Source: Labrys okinawensis (GTDB lineage Bacteria; Pseudomonadota; Alphaproteobacteria; Rhizobiales; Labraceae). From it: DNA of 64,000 bases. The notes beneath the pieces are model-generated. The model was not told the DNA's origin, did no database searches, and saw nothing but the letters and a program-made list of their open reading frames with translations. Positions 31,452 to 39,247 of the stretch are shown here, piece by piece. Where the stretch lies: contig NZ_PUEJ01000012.1 in assembly GCF_002982075.1 (NCBI RefSeq), positions 1 through 64,000 on the forward strand, written 5' to 3'. How positions within the stretch are numbered: position 1 is the first letter of the stretch; every line of letters begins with the position of its first letter. A program made the translations under genes and the position numbers.

Positions 31452-32138
31452 CTCGCTGCGCCCTTTGCCGCTGGATTGCTCCTGACGGTCGCCGTGGGCG
31501 GCAGTGCTCAGGCAGGCCTCTTCGACTTCCTGTTCCGGCCTCGCCAGGAATCGCGGCCGGCGCCCGCACCAGTGCCGCAACAGCAGCAGCCGCAGCAGCG
31601 CTCGCGCCCGGCGCCAGCGCCGGTGGTAAGCACGCCCAAGGCCCGCGGCTACTGTGTGCGCACCTGCGACGGTTATTATTTCGCCACTGGATTCATCCGC
31701 TCCCAGCGCGACGAGGACATGCAGACCTCGATGTGCGAAGCCTCCTGCTCGGGCGGCCAGATGGTGCTCTACAAGGCCAGTGGCTCCAATGACGGCAGCA
31801 ACGGCAACACCAAGCCGGCGATCGAATCGGCCGTCGACAAGGCCGGCGCTCTCTACACCGCCCTGCCCACCGCCTATGCCTTCCGCGACAGCGAGAATCC
31901 GGCCTGTACCTGCCAGTCCAATGCGCGGGGCCTGCCGCAGATCCCGATCTCGGTCGATCCCACTTTGCGCAACGGCGACATCGTGGTGATGCCAGATGGC
32001 CTGAAGGTGTTCCGCGGCGCCGGCAATGTGCCCCACCCCGATACGGACTTCACCTCGGTCGCCTCCTCCAAGGCCCTGTCCGGCGTTGTGCGCCAGCAGG
32101 TGCTTTCGCTTGAACAACGCATCGCGACCCCGCAATAA
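31443..32138 (+). CDS. DUF2865 exported protein
   Basis: A 231-aa exported protein. The leader MTRLAAPFAAGLLLTVAVGG ends in a SAQA cleavage site. A Pro/Gln-rich linker (about 30-60) follows, then the DUF2865 domain: GYCVRTCDGYYFATGF (69-84), MCEASCSGGQMVLYKA and ACTCQSNARGLPQIPISVDPTLRNGDIVVM. The paired Cys suggest disulfides in the periplasm. Its function is unknown; the family is largely alphaproteobacterial. An in-frame ATG at 31320 preceded by AGGAC would add 41 residues in front of the leader, encoded mostly by the two palindromes. The start is therefore ambiguous. Confidence 0.75.
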   Translation: MTRLAAPFAAGLLLTVAVGGSAQAGLFDFLFRPRQESRPAPAPVPQQQQPQQRSRPAPAPVVSTPKARGYCVRTCDGYYFATGFIRSQRDEDMQTSMCEASCSGGQMVLYKASGSNDGSNGNTKPAIESAVDKAGALYTALPTAYAFRDSENPACTCQSNARGLPQIPISVDPTLRNGDIVVMPDGLKVFRGAGNVPHPDTDFTSVASSKALSGVVRQQVLSLEQRIATPQ

Positions 32139-32175
32139 TACGATCGACTGATCGCATCTGCGCGAAGGACTTGCG

Positions 32176-32838
32176 ATGGACCTGACGACCTGGAAGGGCG
32201 TGCCGCGCCCGGAGCGCGTCGTGCTCGATGGACGCTATGCCCGCCTGGAGCCGCTCGATCCGGCGCGCCATGGCGCCGATCTCCTGCATTCCGCCCAGGA
32301 GCCGGGAGCCGACGGGCGCTTTCGCTATCTGTTCGAGGGCGTGCCGGGAAGTGCCGACGACTTCTCGGCCTGGCTCGACAAGGCTTCCTCCACGGCGGAT
32401 CCGATGTTCTTCGCGGTGATCGACAAGGCGACCGGCAAGGCCGAGGGCCGTCAGGCGCTGATGCGGATCGACCCCGTGCATGGCGTCATCGAGATCGGCA
32501 GCATTCTGTGGGGCCCGGCGATCGCCCGCACCAGGGTGGCGACGGAGGCCCTCTATCTTTTCGCCCGCTACGCCTTCGAGACCCTCGGCTACCGGCGTTT
32601 CGAATGGAAGTGCCACAATCTCAACGAGCCGTCCAAGCGGGCTGCGACCCGGTTCGGCTTCACCTTCGAGGGTGTCTTTCGCCAGCACATGGTGGCCAAG
32701 GGCCAGAACCGCGACACGGCCTGGTTCTCGATCATCGACGGCGAATGGCCTCGCCTCAAGGCGGGCTACGAGGCCTGGCTCGACCCCGCCAATTTCGAAG
32801 CGGACGGCCAGCAGAAGCGCAAGCTGCATTTTAGGTGA
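32176..32838 (+). CDS. GNAT N-acetyltransferase (RimJ/RimL-like)
   Basis: A 220-aa GNAT-fold acetyltransferase. Conserved elements are RYARLEPLDPARHG (20-33), IEIGSILWGPAIARTRVATEAL (105-126) with the acetyl-CoA-binding loop slightly altered, and FETLGYRRFEWKCHNLNEPSKRAATRFGF with the Asn and Arg/Phe typical of RimJ-like enzymes. It probably acetylates an amino group of a protein N-terminus or a small molecule. AAGGA precedes the ATG. It lies 38 bp after the DUF2865 gene on the same strand and may be co-transcribed. Confidence 0.85.
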   Translation: MDLTTWKGVPRPERVVLDGRYARLEPLDPARHGADLLHSAQEPGADGRFRYLFEGVPGSADDFSAWLDKASSTADPMFFAVIDKATGKAEGRQALMRIDPVHGVIEIGSILWGPAIARTRVATEALYLFARYAFETLGYRRFEWKCHNLNEPSKRAATRFGFTFEGVFRQHMVAKGQNRDTAWFSIIDGEWPRLKAGYEAWLDPANFEADGQQKRKLHFR

Positions 32839-33135
32839 GGGGCTCTGCGACCTTGCTGAAGGGGTTGCGATTTTTCGGGTTCTGAAGTGGACGGGGTATC
32901 GCTACCCTTGACCGAGTTGGCGGAGAGGGGGGAAGGGACTCGCCCGGCTCGCCGAATTCATCAATGCTGGCGCGGCGCTGGGCCATGTGGCGCAGCAGAT
33001 GCGGGTGGGGGGCATGAGGCCTCGTTCGGGAACGGGCGTCGCTTCTGCCTGGTTTGGATGCAGGGAAGCATGCTCATTTGATTTTTGTACCAACCTGATA
33101 CCATGTTTGCGGCGTCAGAATTCAGCAGGCTTCCG
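32839..33135. other. Gene-free interval before an AT-rich gene
   Basis: About 300 bp with no convincing coding frame, repeat or terminator. The GC content drops sharply after about 33060, where a sequence of different composition begins. Confidence 0.4.
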
Positions 33136-33681
33136 ATGAAGAGCTTTTCAAGCCACTTAGGCAAAGGCGTGATACTTGGCATCGTCGGCGCGGCTATGTG
33201 TTCGAGTGTGTCGCTTGCCACTTCTCCAGTGCCTTGTTTGCAACTCGAAAAAGATACATTGAAGGAGTATGCGAAAAAATATGATTTAGTCGCTGCGGTG
33301 AGAATTATTTCGAGGGAAAAAATTCATAAACCTATAGTTTACAAACGAAATTGGAATTTTATTGCTAAGTACGAAGATTTTGAAGGGCCTGAAATCTATC
33401 AATATTCTGTAGATGTGATTGAGTATTATAGGTGGAGAGGAGGTGATCCTCCAAATCGTATCAAAATAGCTGTGACGCCGTTATTTTCTTTTAAAGATAA
33501 TCCTCGAGGTGTGCTGCTCATCGGGGCGCATTATGTAGAAGGAAGCCTCATTGCCGAAAAGAATATCTCGAAAGGCGCGCGAAGCATTCTTGAGAATTCG
33601 GTAGCGCGTGTTGGTCTTTGCGGTATCCAGGACTATGATGAGAAAAAAGCGGTCTTGGCAGGGCAGCTACAGAAGTTTTGA
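33136..33681 (+). CDS. AT-rich exported hypothetical protein
   Basis: A 181-aa protein of unknown function whose DNA is much richer in A/T than its neighbours (AAAATT, ATTATT, TTTAAAG codons), pointing to recent acquisition. The N-terminus (1-28) resembles a signal peptide: MKSFSSHLGKG then VILGIVGAAMCSSVSLA. The mature part is Lys- and aromatic-rich (KEYAKKYDLVAAVRI, YKRNWNFIAKYEDFEG, DVIEYYRWRGG), with Cys residues near 35 and 165. No domain was recognised. ATGs at 33085 and 33103 are alternatives. It has no operon partners: the next gene converges on it. Confidence 0.6.
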   Translation: MKSFSSHLGKGVILGIVGAAMCSSVSLATSPVPCLQLEKDTLKEYAKKYDLVAAVRIISREKIHKPIVYKRNWNFIAKYEDFEGPEIYQYSVDVIEYYRWRGGDPPNRIKIAVTPLFSFKDNPRGVLLIGAHYVEGSLIAEKNISKGARSILENSVARVGLCGIQDYDEKKAVLAGQLQKF

Positions 33682-33723
33682 CGGTAATAGCTTATCTGGC
33701 CGGCGATTTCTCAGATTGCTGTG

Positions 33724-34146
33724 TCATGGCCGTTCATGCGCGATCCCTAGCGGATTGACGTCGTGCACCAGGTGGGCCGCCGTGGTCAGCGCCTTCATCG
33801 CCCTCTTCTTGACCTCCGGCGGCAAGCCGGCCTGGTCGAACGCCTTGTCCATCGAGCGAATCCAGATGTCGCGGGTCTCGGCGGTAACAGGCACGTGGGC
33901 GTGGACGGCGCGGACGTCCGAATGCCCGTGAAACTCGACATAAAGCCGCGGGCCCCCGAAGAAACCCATCAGGAAGCGGGTCTGCTCGACCCGCGAATGG
34001 GCGACGCCATGGCCGTCGAGATGCAGCACGTGGAGTGCGGCTGCCGCAGGATCCTGCTCGACGATGTCGTAAAACAAATCGACAAGCCGGGAGATGCCGT
34101 CTTCACCGCCCAATTGTTGATAGACGGAGGGAAGCTGCTGTTGCAT
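33724..34146 (-). CDS. Group II truncated hemoglobin
   Basis: A 140-aa truncated (2-on-2) globin. The proximal His is in RAVHAHVPV (H82), after the GGPRLYVEFHGH segment (64-75) typical of group II, and the G-helix Trp is in TRDIWIRSM (W95), a group II hallmark. It binds haem and probably O2, NO or peroxide in the cytoplasm. The start was chosen at MQQQLPSVYQQLGGED, where the globin N-terminus begins. It lies 86 bp downstream of an amino-acid permease gene on the same strand, perhaps co-transcribed. Confidence 0.9.
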   Translation of the reverse strand: MQQQLPSVYQQLGGEDGISRLVDLFYDIVEQDPAAAALHVLHLDGHGVAHSRVEQTRFLMGFFGGPRLYVEFHGHSDVRAVHAHVPVTAETRDIWIRSMDKAFDQAGLPPEVKKRAMKALTTAAHLVHDVNPLGIAHERP

Positions 34147-34232
34147 CGTTTCGGCCCGTCGAGCGCTGCATGGTTGTCGCATGGTGATGGCAATGTGCCG
34201 GCTCGGCAATCTGCCATCGCGTCGCGGCGGGT

Positions 34233-35654
34233 TCAGTTGACCGGCCCGTCGCCGCCGATATTGCCCATGTCCGGTTCGGCTCGCTGTGTACCGGTGGCGC
34301 GGTTGACGAAGATCGTGACAAGCCAGAGCATGATGCCGACGCCGATCAGGATGCCCGCGATCTGGTATTGTACGGGGTCGCGGCCGGTCCAGGGTCCCGT
34401 CAGGAAGGCGCAGCACAAGGCGCCGACCACCGGCAGGAACGTAGGCGTTCGGAAATGGCTATGCTGCACCTGGTCGCGGCGCAGCACGAGAACTGCGACA
34501 TTGACGATGGTGAACACCGCCAGCAACAGCAGTGCCGTGGTGCCGCCCAGCGCCGGCACTTCGCCGACGAAGGTGATGAGTGCGAAGGCGAGCAGGGTGG
34601 TGAAGGCGATCGCGACATAGGGGGTGCGCCGGCTGGCATGAACCTTGCCGAGCATCGGCGGCAGCACATGCTCTCGGCTCATGCCATAGACGAGGCGGCT
34701 TGCCATCAGCATGTTGATCAGCGCGCTATTGGCGACCGCGAACATGGTGATGAAGCCGAAGATCCCCAGGGGGAAATTGGGCGCGCCGGCTTGCACCACC
34801 TTGAGGAGGGGCGTCTCGCCCTCGCCAAGTTGCTCGGGCGGTACCAGGGTGATGGCCGAGATCGACACCAGCACATAGATGACGCCGGTGATGAGCAGCC
34901 CCGCGAGCAGGACGATGGGGAAATGGCGGGTGGGATTCTTGCATTCCTCGGCCATGTTGACCGAGTCCTCGAAGCCGACCATGGCGAAGAAGGCGAGCGT
35001 GGTGGCCGCGATGATGGGCCAGACCACGCTGCCCTCCGCCGCCGTCTTGAATTCGAAGGCCCTGGAGACGTCGCCCTGCCCGGCGCCGATCGCCCACAGC
35101 CCGATCACGATGATGATCAGCAGGCCGGTGAGTTCCACGCAGGTGAGTATGACATTCGCCTTCACACTCTCGCCGACGCCGCGGAAATTGACGGCGGCGC
35201 AGACGGCCATGAACAGCAGGCCGACGGCGGTGATGCCGACACCGCCGAGGTTGAGCCCGAAGGCGCCCGACAGGTTGGCGGCAAAGGCGCGCGAGGCGGT
35301 GGAGGCGGAGGTGATGCCCGAGCACATGACCGCGAAGGCGACGATGAAGGTGATGAAATGGATGCCGAAGGCCTTGTGGGTGTAGAGCGCGGCCCCGGCG
35401 GCCTTGGGATATTTGGTCACCAGCTCGAGATAGCTGAAGGCGGTGACCACCGCGACCGCGAAGGCCACCACGAAGGGCAGCCAGACCACGCCGCCGACCT
35501 GCTTGGCAACCTGACCCGTCAGGGCATAGATGCCGGTACCGAGAATGTCGCCGACGATGAAGAGCAGGAGGAGCCAGGGGCCCATCACCCTGTGCAGGCT
35601 TGGTTCCACGGGATGTGCAGGTGCCGGACCGGCATTCGCGGTAACGTCGGACAT
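34233..35654 (-). CDS. APC-family amino acid permease
   Basis: A 473-aa inner-membrane transporter with twelve hydrophobic helices, of the amino acid-polyamine-organocation type. Helix 1 carries the substrate-binding GDILGTGIYALTGQVA (about 35-50); helix 6 has AFFAMVGFEDSVNMAEECKNP (about 215-235), both typical of the family. The first 25 residues and the last 25 are polar and cytoplasmic. The start at MSDVTANAGP replaces an upstream in-frame codon without a ribosome site. Substrate likely a cationic or neutral amino acid. Followed on the same strand by the truncated hemoglobin gene. Confidence 0.88.
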   Translation of the reverse strand: MSDVTANAGPAPAHPVEPSLHRVMGPWLLLLFIVGDILGTGIYALTGQVAKQVGGVVWLPFVVAFAVAVVTAFSYLELVTKYPKAAGAALYTHKAFGIHFITFIVAFAVMCSGITSASTASRAFAANLSGAFGLNLGGVGITAVGLLFMAVCAAVNFRGVGESVKANVILTCVELTGLLIIIVIGLWAIGAGQGDVSRAFEFKTAAEGSVVWPIIAATTLAFFAMVGFEDSVNMAEECKNPTRHFPIVLLAGLLITGVIYVLVSISAITLVPPEQLGEGETPLLKVVQAGAPNFPLGIFGFITMFAVANSALINMLMASRLVYGMSREHVLPPMLGKVHASRRTPYVAIAFTTLLAFALITFVGEVPALGGTTALLLLAVFTIVNVAVLVLRRDQVQHSHFRTPTFLPVVGALCCAFLTGPWTGRDPVQYQIAGILIGVGIMLWLVTIFVNRATGTQRAEPDMGNIGGDGPVN

Positions 35655-35806
35655 CTGTCGATACCTCCAGCTGCAGGGGGATTGCCCACAAAAAACCAAT
35701 CAACCGCCGGAGGGCACGAAACGTTCCTTCACACCGAACCTGCCCCTCTCGCTCTCGATCCGGCGAGGAGATTTTCCATCCCCGCCTGGCAGCCATGGGA
35801 ATGGGT

Positions 35807-36472
35807 TCAGCCGATCCGCATCGAGAGCTCGACCTCCTCGCCGAAAGGCGTCGACAGATAGCCCCGGGCCGGCGAGCGCACACGGGCGAGGTAATCGGGG
35901 CTGTAGTCGGCATTGTCGGCGACGATGAGGGCGCCAGGCCTGAGCCGGCTCTCCACCAGATCGAGGATATCGGGATAGAGGGCCTTGGCGCCGTCGAGCA
36001 GGACGAGATCGATCGACTCGGGCAGGTCGGTAGCCAGCGTGCGCAGCGCATCTCCCTCCCGGATCTCGACCAGATCGAGAACGCCGCCGGCGGCGAGGTT
36101 CTGCCGGGCCCGTTCCAGCTTGGAGGGCTCGAACTCGCTGGTGATCAGGCGCCCGCCGCCATTGTCCCGCAGGGCCGCGGCCAGATGCAGGGTCGAGATG
36201 CCGAACGAGGTTCCGAATTCGATGATCGTGCGGGCCCGGCAACTGCGTGCCAGCATGTAGAGCAGCAGGCCGGTTTCGCGCGAGACGGCCAGCGGCAGGT
36301 CCTTCAGCCGGCCATAAAGGTCGCGATATTCGGTCTTGCTGCGCATCAGGCGCTCGCGTTCCGGGCCGGAGAGCTCGGCCACGGCGGGGATCCGCGCCGG
36401 CGAGGTGGCATCGGCTTCTTCGAACAGGCGATCCAGCAGGAGCGCAAACGGGGCGGTGGTCAGGGTGGTCAT
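35807..36472 (-). CDS. Class I-type SAM-dependent O-methyltransferase
   Basis: A 221-aa methyltransferase resembling the catechol/caffeoyl-CoA O-methyltransferase group. SAM motif I is TIIEFGTSFGISTLHLA (82-98), preceded by the PLAVSRETGLLLYML helix; SEFEPSKLERARQNL (about 112-126) and LVLLDGAKALYPDIL (about 155-169, metal/SAM Asp) follow. The last strand is typical. The divergent TetR gene, and a clear operator between them, suggest that the enzyme is induced by a small molecule, possibly the phenolic it methylates. Start at MTTLTTAPF. Confidence 0.85.
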   Translation of the reverse strand: MTTLTTAPFALLLDRLFEEADATSPARIPAVAELSGPERERLMRSKTEYRDLYGRLKDLPLAVSRETGLLLYMLARSCRARTIIEFGTSFGISTLHLAAALRDNGGGRLITSEFEPSKLERARQNLAAGGVLDLVEIREGDALRTLATDLPESIDLVLLDGAKALYPDILDLVESRLRPGALIVADNADYSPDYLARVRSPARGYLSTPFGEEVELSMRIG

Positions 36473-36515
36473 GGCAGACTCCGGTTGGGAAAACGCATTC
36501 TTGCGCCGGACTAGA

Positions 36516-36537
36516 AATACGAATAATTCGTCGTATT
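36516..36537. promoter_or_regulatory. Palindromic operator between the methyltransferase and TetR genes
   Basis: AATACGA (36516-36522) and TCGTATT (36531-36537) are perfect 7-bp inverted arms around an 8-bp centre, in an AT-rich patch 44 bp from the methyltransferase start and 27 bp from the TetR start. This is the expected position and shape for the binding site of the adjacent TetR repressor controlling both directions. Confidence 0.7.
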
Positions 36538-36563
36538 CACTATTCGCATTGCCGTGCACGCCG

Positions 36564-37202
36564 ATGACAGACCGTCGAAGCTCTTCTGTTTCCTCGCGAA
36601 AACAGCCCCGGCAGGCCCGCTCCACCGAGCTGGTCGCCGCGATCCTGGAGGCTGCCATTCAGGTTTTGCGCAAGGAAGGCGCCCAGCGCTTCACCACCGC
36701 GCGGGTGGCTGAAAAGGCCGGCGTCAGCGTCGGCTCGCTCTATCAGTATTTCCCCAACAAGGCCTCGATCCTGTTTCGGCTGCAGAGCGACGAATGGCGG
36801 CAGACCAGCGCGTTGCTGCGCGACATCCTGCAGGATGGCGGCAAGCCGCCGCTCGAAAGGCTGCGCATTCTCGTCCATGCCTTCATCCGCTCGGAATGCG
36901 ACGAGGCGGCGGTGCGCGTGGCGCTGGACGATGCCGCGCCGCTCTACCGCGATGCTCCCGAGGCCGAGGCGGCCAAGGCAGCGGGAGAGGGCATCATTGA
37001 GGCCTTCATGCGGGAAGCCCTGCCGAAGGCCTCGGAAACGAGCCGAACCTTGGCCGGCGATTTGATCAGCGCGACCCTGCGTGCGGTGGGCAAGCAGTTT
37101 TCGGAAAGCCCTCGGACGCCGGCCGAGATCGAGGCCTATTCAGATGCGATGGCCGATATGCTGTGCGCCTATCTCGAACGCCTTGATGCGAGGAAAGACT
37201 GA
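36564..37202 (+). CDS. TetR-family transcriptional regulator
   Basis: A 212-aa repressor-type regulator. The N-terminal HTH spans residues 17-65: ARSTELVAAILEAAIQVLRKEG, RFTTARVAEKAGVSVGSLYQYFPNKASI, the classic TetR signature. The C-terminal ligand domain (about 80-205) is helical with RILVHAFIRSECDEAAVRVALDD. The start at MTDRRSSS was chosen from the position of the HTH and of the upstream operator. It is divergent from an O-methyltransferase gene and probably represses that gene and itself. Ligand unknown. Confidence 0.9.
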   Translation: MTDRRSSSVSSRKQPRQARSTELVAAILEAAIQVLRKEGAQRFTTARVAEKAGVSVGSLYQYFPNKASILFRLQSDEWRQTSALLRDILQDGGKPPLERLRILVHAFIRSECDEAAVRVALDDAAPLYRDAPEAEAAKAAGEGIIEAFMREALPKASETSRTLAGDLISATLRAVGKQFSESPRTPAEIEAYSDAMADMLCAYLERLDARKD

Positions 37203-37295
37203 CGGCTGAATGGGGGCCGCGCCCCAGGAAGAAGTCCTTGTCGTCCGGTACCGATTGAGCGATTGCTTGTGCGACCGCCCCTTGCGAATTTCCTC

Positions 37296-37754
37296 ATGAA
37301 TCTCCGCCGCGCCACCAGAACCGAAATTCCTGCAATCACCGCCCTGCAACAGGCTGCCTATGCCCCCTTGAAACAGCGCATCGGCATGGCCCTGCCGCCG
37401 CATGACGCCGATTTCGCCGCCCTGTTCGAGACGATGGAGATCTGGGTGTCCGGCCCGTCCGAGGCGCCGGAGGCGGCCCTCATCATCGAGCCGAAACCCG
37501 ATCACCTGCTGATCTGGAGCCTCGCCGTGGCGCCCGCGTTCAAGGGTCTCCGTTTGGGTTCGAGCCTGCTCGATTTTGCCGAGGACCGGGCCCGGCGGGA
37601 GGGCCATGGGCTTGTGCGGCTCTACACCAATGAGCGTTTCACCGAGAATGTCGCCTGGTATCGGCGGCGCGGCTACGCCATCGAGCGGATCGAAGAGCGT
37701 CCTGACCGCCGTATCGTGCATTTCAGCCGCGAGGTGGCAGGTGCCACGGCTTAG
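37296..37754 (+). CDS. GNAT N-acetyltransferase
   Basis: A 152-aa single-domain GNAT. It starts MNLRRATRTEIPAITALQQAAY (1-22), has the beta4 strand LLIWSLAVAPAFKGLRLGSSLLDFAED (67-93) with the acetyl-CoA pyrophosphate loop GLRLGSSL, and ends with the YTNERFTENVAWYRRRGYAI motif. It probably acetylates an amine of a small molecule. Start set at the ATG matching the first strand; an in-frame codon 11 residues upstream is possible. It lies 90 bp after the TetR gene on the same strand. Confidence 0.83.
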   Translation: MNLRRATRTEIPAITALQQAAYAPLKQRIGMALPPHDADFAALFETMEIWVSGPSEAPEAALIIEPKPDHLLIWSLAVAPAFKGLRLGSSLLDFAEDRARREGHGLVRLYTNERFTENVAWYRRRGYAIERIEERPDRRIVHFSREVAGATA

Positions 37755-37785
37755 GGACCGTTCAAGAACAAGCGCGCTGTCATTC

Positions 37786-37880
37786 CGGCCGAGCTTCTCG
37801 TGATCGAAGCGAGAGAGGGCGAGGGCCGAGAAACAGTGCATTCATGGCTTCTGGATTGCTTCGCTTCGCTCGCAATGACG
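37786..37880. repeat. Intergenic repeat sharing an arm with 41127-41215
   Basis: Contains CTGGATTGCTTCGCTTCGCT continuing CGCAATGACG (37851-37880), the same 30-nt unit that forms the arms of the palindrome at 41127-41215. A partial inverted match (GTCATTCCGGCCG) lies at its left end. It sits between two convergent genes. Confidence 0.6.
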
Positions 37881-37919
37881 GCCGAACAACGCCATTACGA
37901 CTGTCATGTTAGATAAGCC

Positions 37920-38621
37920 TCACCGGCCGGCCACCAAGACCGGGTCGCTGCGATAGGCAGCCGGGAAGAGCTGCCGCAGCGCGGTGACCTTGGGCAGGTC
38001 GTTGATGACGATATAGGGCTGGGTCGGATGGCGGGTCAGGTAATCCTGATGGTAGGCTTCCGCCGGAAAGAAGCCCTGCAGCGGCGCGATGCGCGTCACG
38101 ATCGGGCGGGCGAAGGAATGTGCGCCGTTGAGCTGGCTGACATAGGCGGCGGCGATGCGGGCCTGTTCCGCGCTGGTGGTGAAGATCTGCGAGCGATATT
38201 GCGTGCCGCTGTCGGGACCCTGCCGGTTGAGCTGGGTGGGATCATGCGCCACCGAGAAATAGATCTGCAGGATCTGGCCATAGGAGATCTGGCGAGGGTC
38301 GAAGCGGATGCGCACCGCCTCGGCATGGCCGGTGGATCCGGTCGAGACGGTTTCGTAGCTGGCGGTGTCGGCCGTGCCGCCGGCATAGCCCGAAACCGCC
38401 GAGGTGACGCCTTTCACGTGCTGGAATACACCCTGCACGCCCCAGAAGCAGCCGCCTGCCAGCACGGCCGTGTCGGAGCCTGCCGTCGATCGGCTGTCGA
38501 AGCCGGGAGCGGCAACCCTGTGTGGCGATTCTTCTGCATTCGAAGCCGAAAACCACAGGCCTGTGCCCAGGCTCGCCGTGAGGGCTGCCGCCATGATCAG
38601 AATGCCGCGCCGGTTCATCAT
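37920..38621 (-). CDS. msrA: Exported peptide-methionine (S)-S-oxide reductase
   Basis: A 233-aa MsrA with a leader: RRGILIMAAALTASLGTGLWF (4-24), so it probably works in the periplasm rather than the cytoplasm, where MsrA is more usually found. The catalytic motif is AGGCFWGVQGVF (C58), followed by GYAGGTADTASYETVSTGSTGHAEAV and YFSVAHDPTQLNRQGPDSGTQYRS, all classical. It reduces methionine-S-sulfoxide in proteins, with electrons from a resolving partner. The double ATG start is MM. No MsrB gene is adjacent. Surrounded by a repeat and a MarR gene. Confidence 0.92.
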   Translation of the reverse strand: MMNRRGILIMAAALTASLGTGLWFSASNAEESPHRVAAPGFDSRSTAGSDTAVLAGGCFWGVQGVFQHVKGVTSAVSGYAGGTADTASYETVSTGSTGHAEAVRIRFDPRQISYGQILQIYFSVAHDPTQLNRQGPDSGTQYRSQIFTTSAEQARIAAAYVSQLNGAHSFARPIVTRIAPLQGFFPAEAYHQDYLTRHPTQPYIVINDLPKVTALRQLFPAAYRSDPVLVAGR

Positions 38622-38728
38622 CGTCCTCCATCCGTCGGATTGTCGATGATTATACGGGCGGGGAGGGCAGCTTCGTTACGCTTCACACCGATTTGAGGGG
38701 GGCGTCAGCGCCGATGCCGGCAGTGTGA

Positions 38729-39142
38729 TCAGCCGCGGAAAGCGGCCAGCAAGGCCGAAAGCGCCGGGCCGATGGCCGCCAATTCCTTCATGTGGGTTTC
38801 CGACAGGGCCTGAAGCCTCTGCCTGCCAGCCGCTGTGAGGCGCACCAGGACGCGACGTCCGTCCGCCGGATCGGCCATGCGCTCGACCAGGCCGAGCTTG
38901 GCGAGACGGTCGACCAGTTCGACCACGCTATGGTGACGCAGGATCAGGATCTCCGCCAACTCGCCGATGGAAAGCGCGCCATCCTGCGACAGGCCGGCGA
39001 TGGCGAGCAGCGCCTGGTGCTGCTGAGCAGTCAGTCCGGCGGCACCGGCCGCCGCTTCGCTGAAGACCAGGAATTTGCGCAAGGCGTGCCGGAACCGCGC
39101 CAGGGCGGCGTAGTCAGGGTCTTGCTGCCGCTCGGGGTCCAT
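38729..39142 (-). CDS. MarR-family transcriptional regulator
   Basis: A 137-aa MarR protein. The winged HTH is around residues 55-100: GALSIGELAEILILRHHSVVELVDRLAKLGLVERM followed by the wing DPADGRRVLVRLT. Start at MDPERQQDP; the frame is open much further upstream only because it overlaps a ClC gene in antisense. A divergent ClC-type channel gene and a palindromic operator lie just upstream, so it probably represses that gene and itself. The lack of an obvious reactive Cys suggests ligand rather than redox sensing. Confidence 0.88.
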   Translation of the reverse strand: MDPERQQDPDYAALARFRHALRKFLVFSEAAAGAAGLTAQQHQALLAIAGLSQDGALSIGELAEILILRHHSVVELVDRLAKLGLVERMADPADGRRVLVRLTAAGRQRLQALSETHMKELAAIGPALSALLAAFRG

Positions 39143-39201
39143 GGTTCCGCGATTCTCCTGTCTGCTGCACTCTCTACGAAAATCCGTTGACTTGCGCAAA
39201 A

Positions 39202-39220
39202 TATATCGTATTGCGATATA
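39202..39220. promoter_or_regulatory. Palindromic MarR-type operator
   Basis: TATATCG-TATTG-CGATATA: perfect 7-bp inverted arms, 60 bp from the MarR start and 28 bp from the ClC start. The size and A/T-rich form are typical for MarR dimers. It lies in the shared promoter region. Confidence 0.75.
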
Positions 39221-39247
39221 AAAATCAGGCAGGTCGCTGCCCGACAG

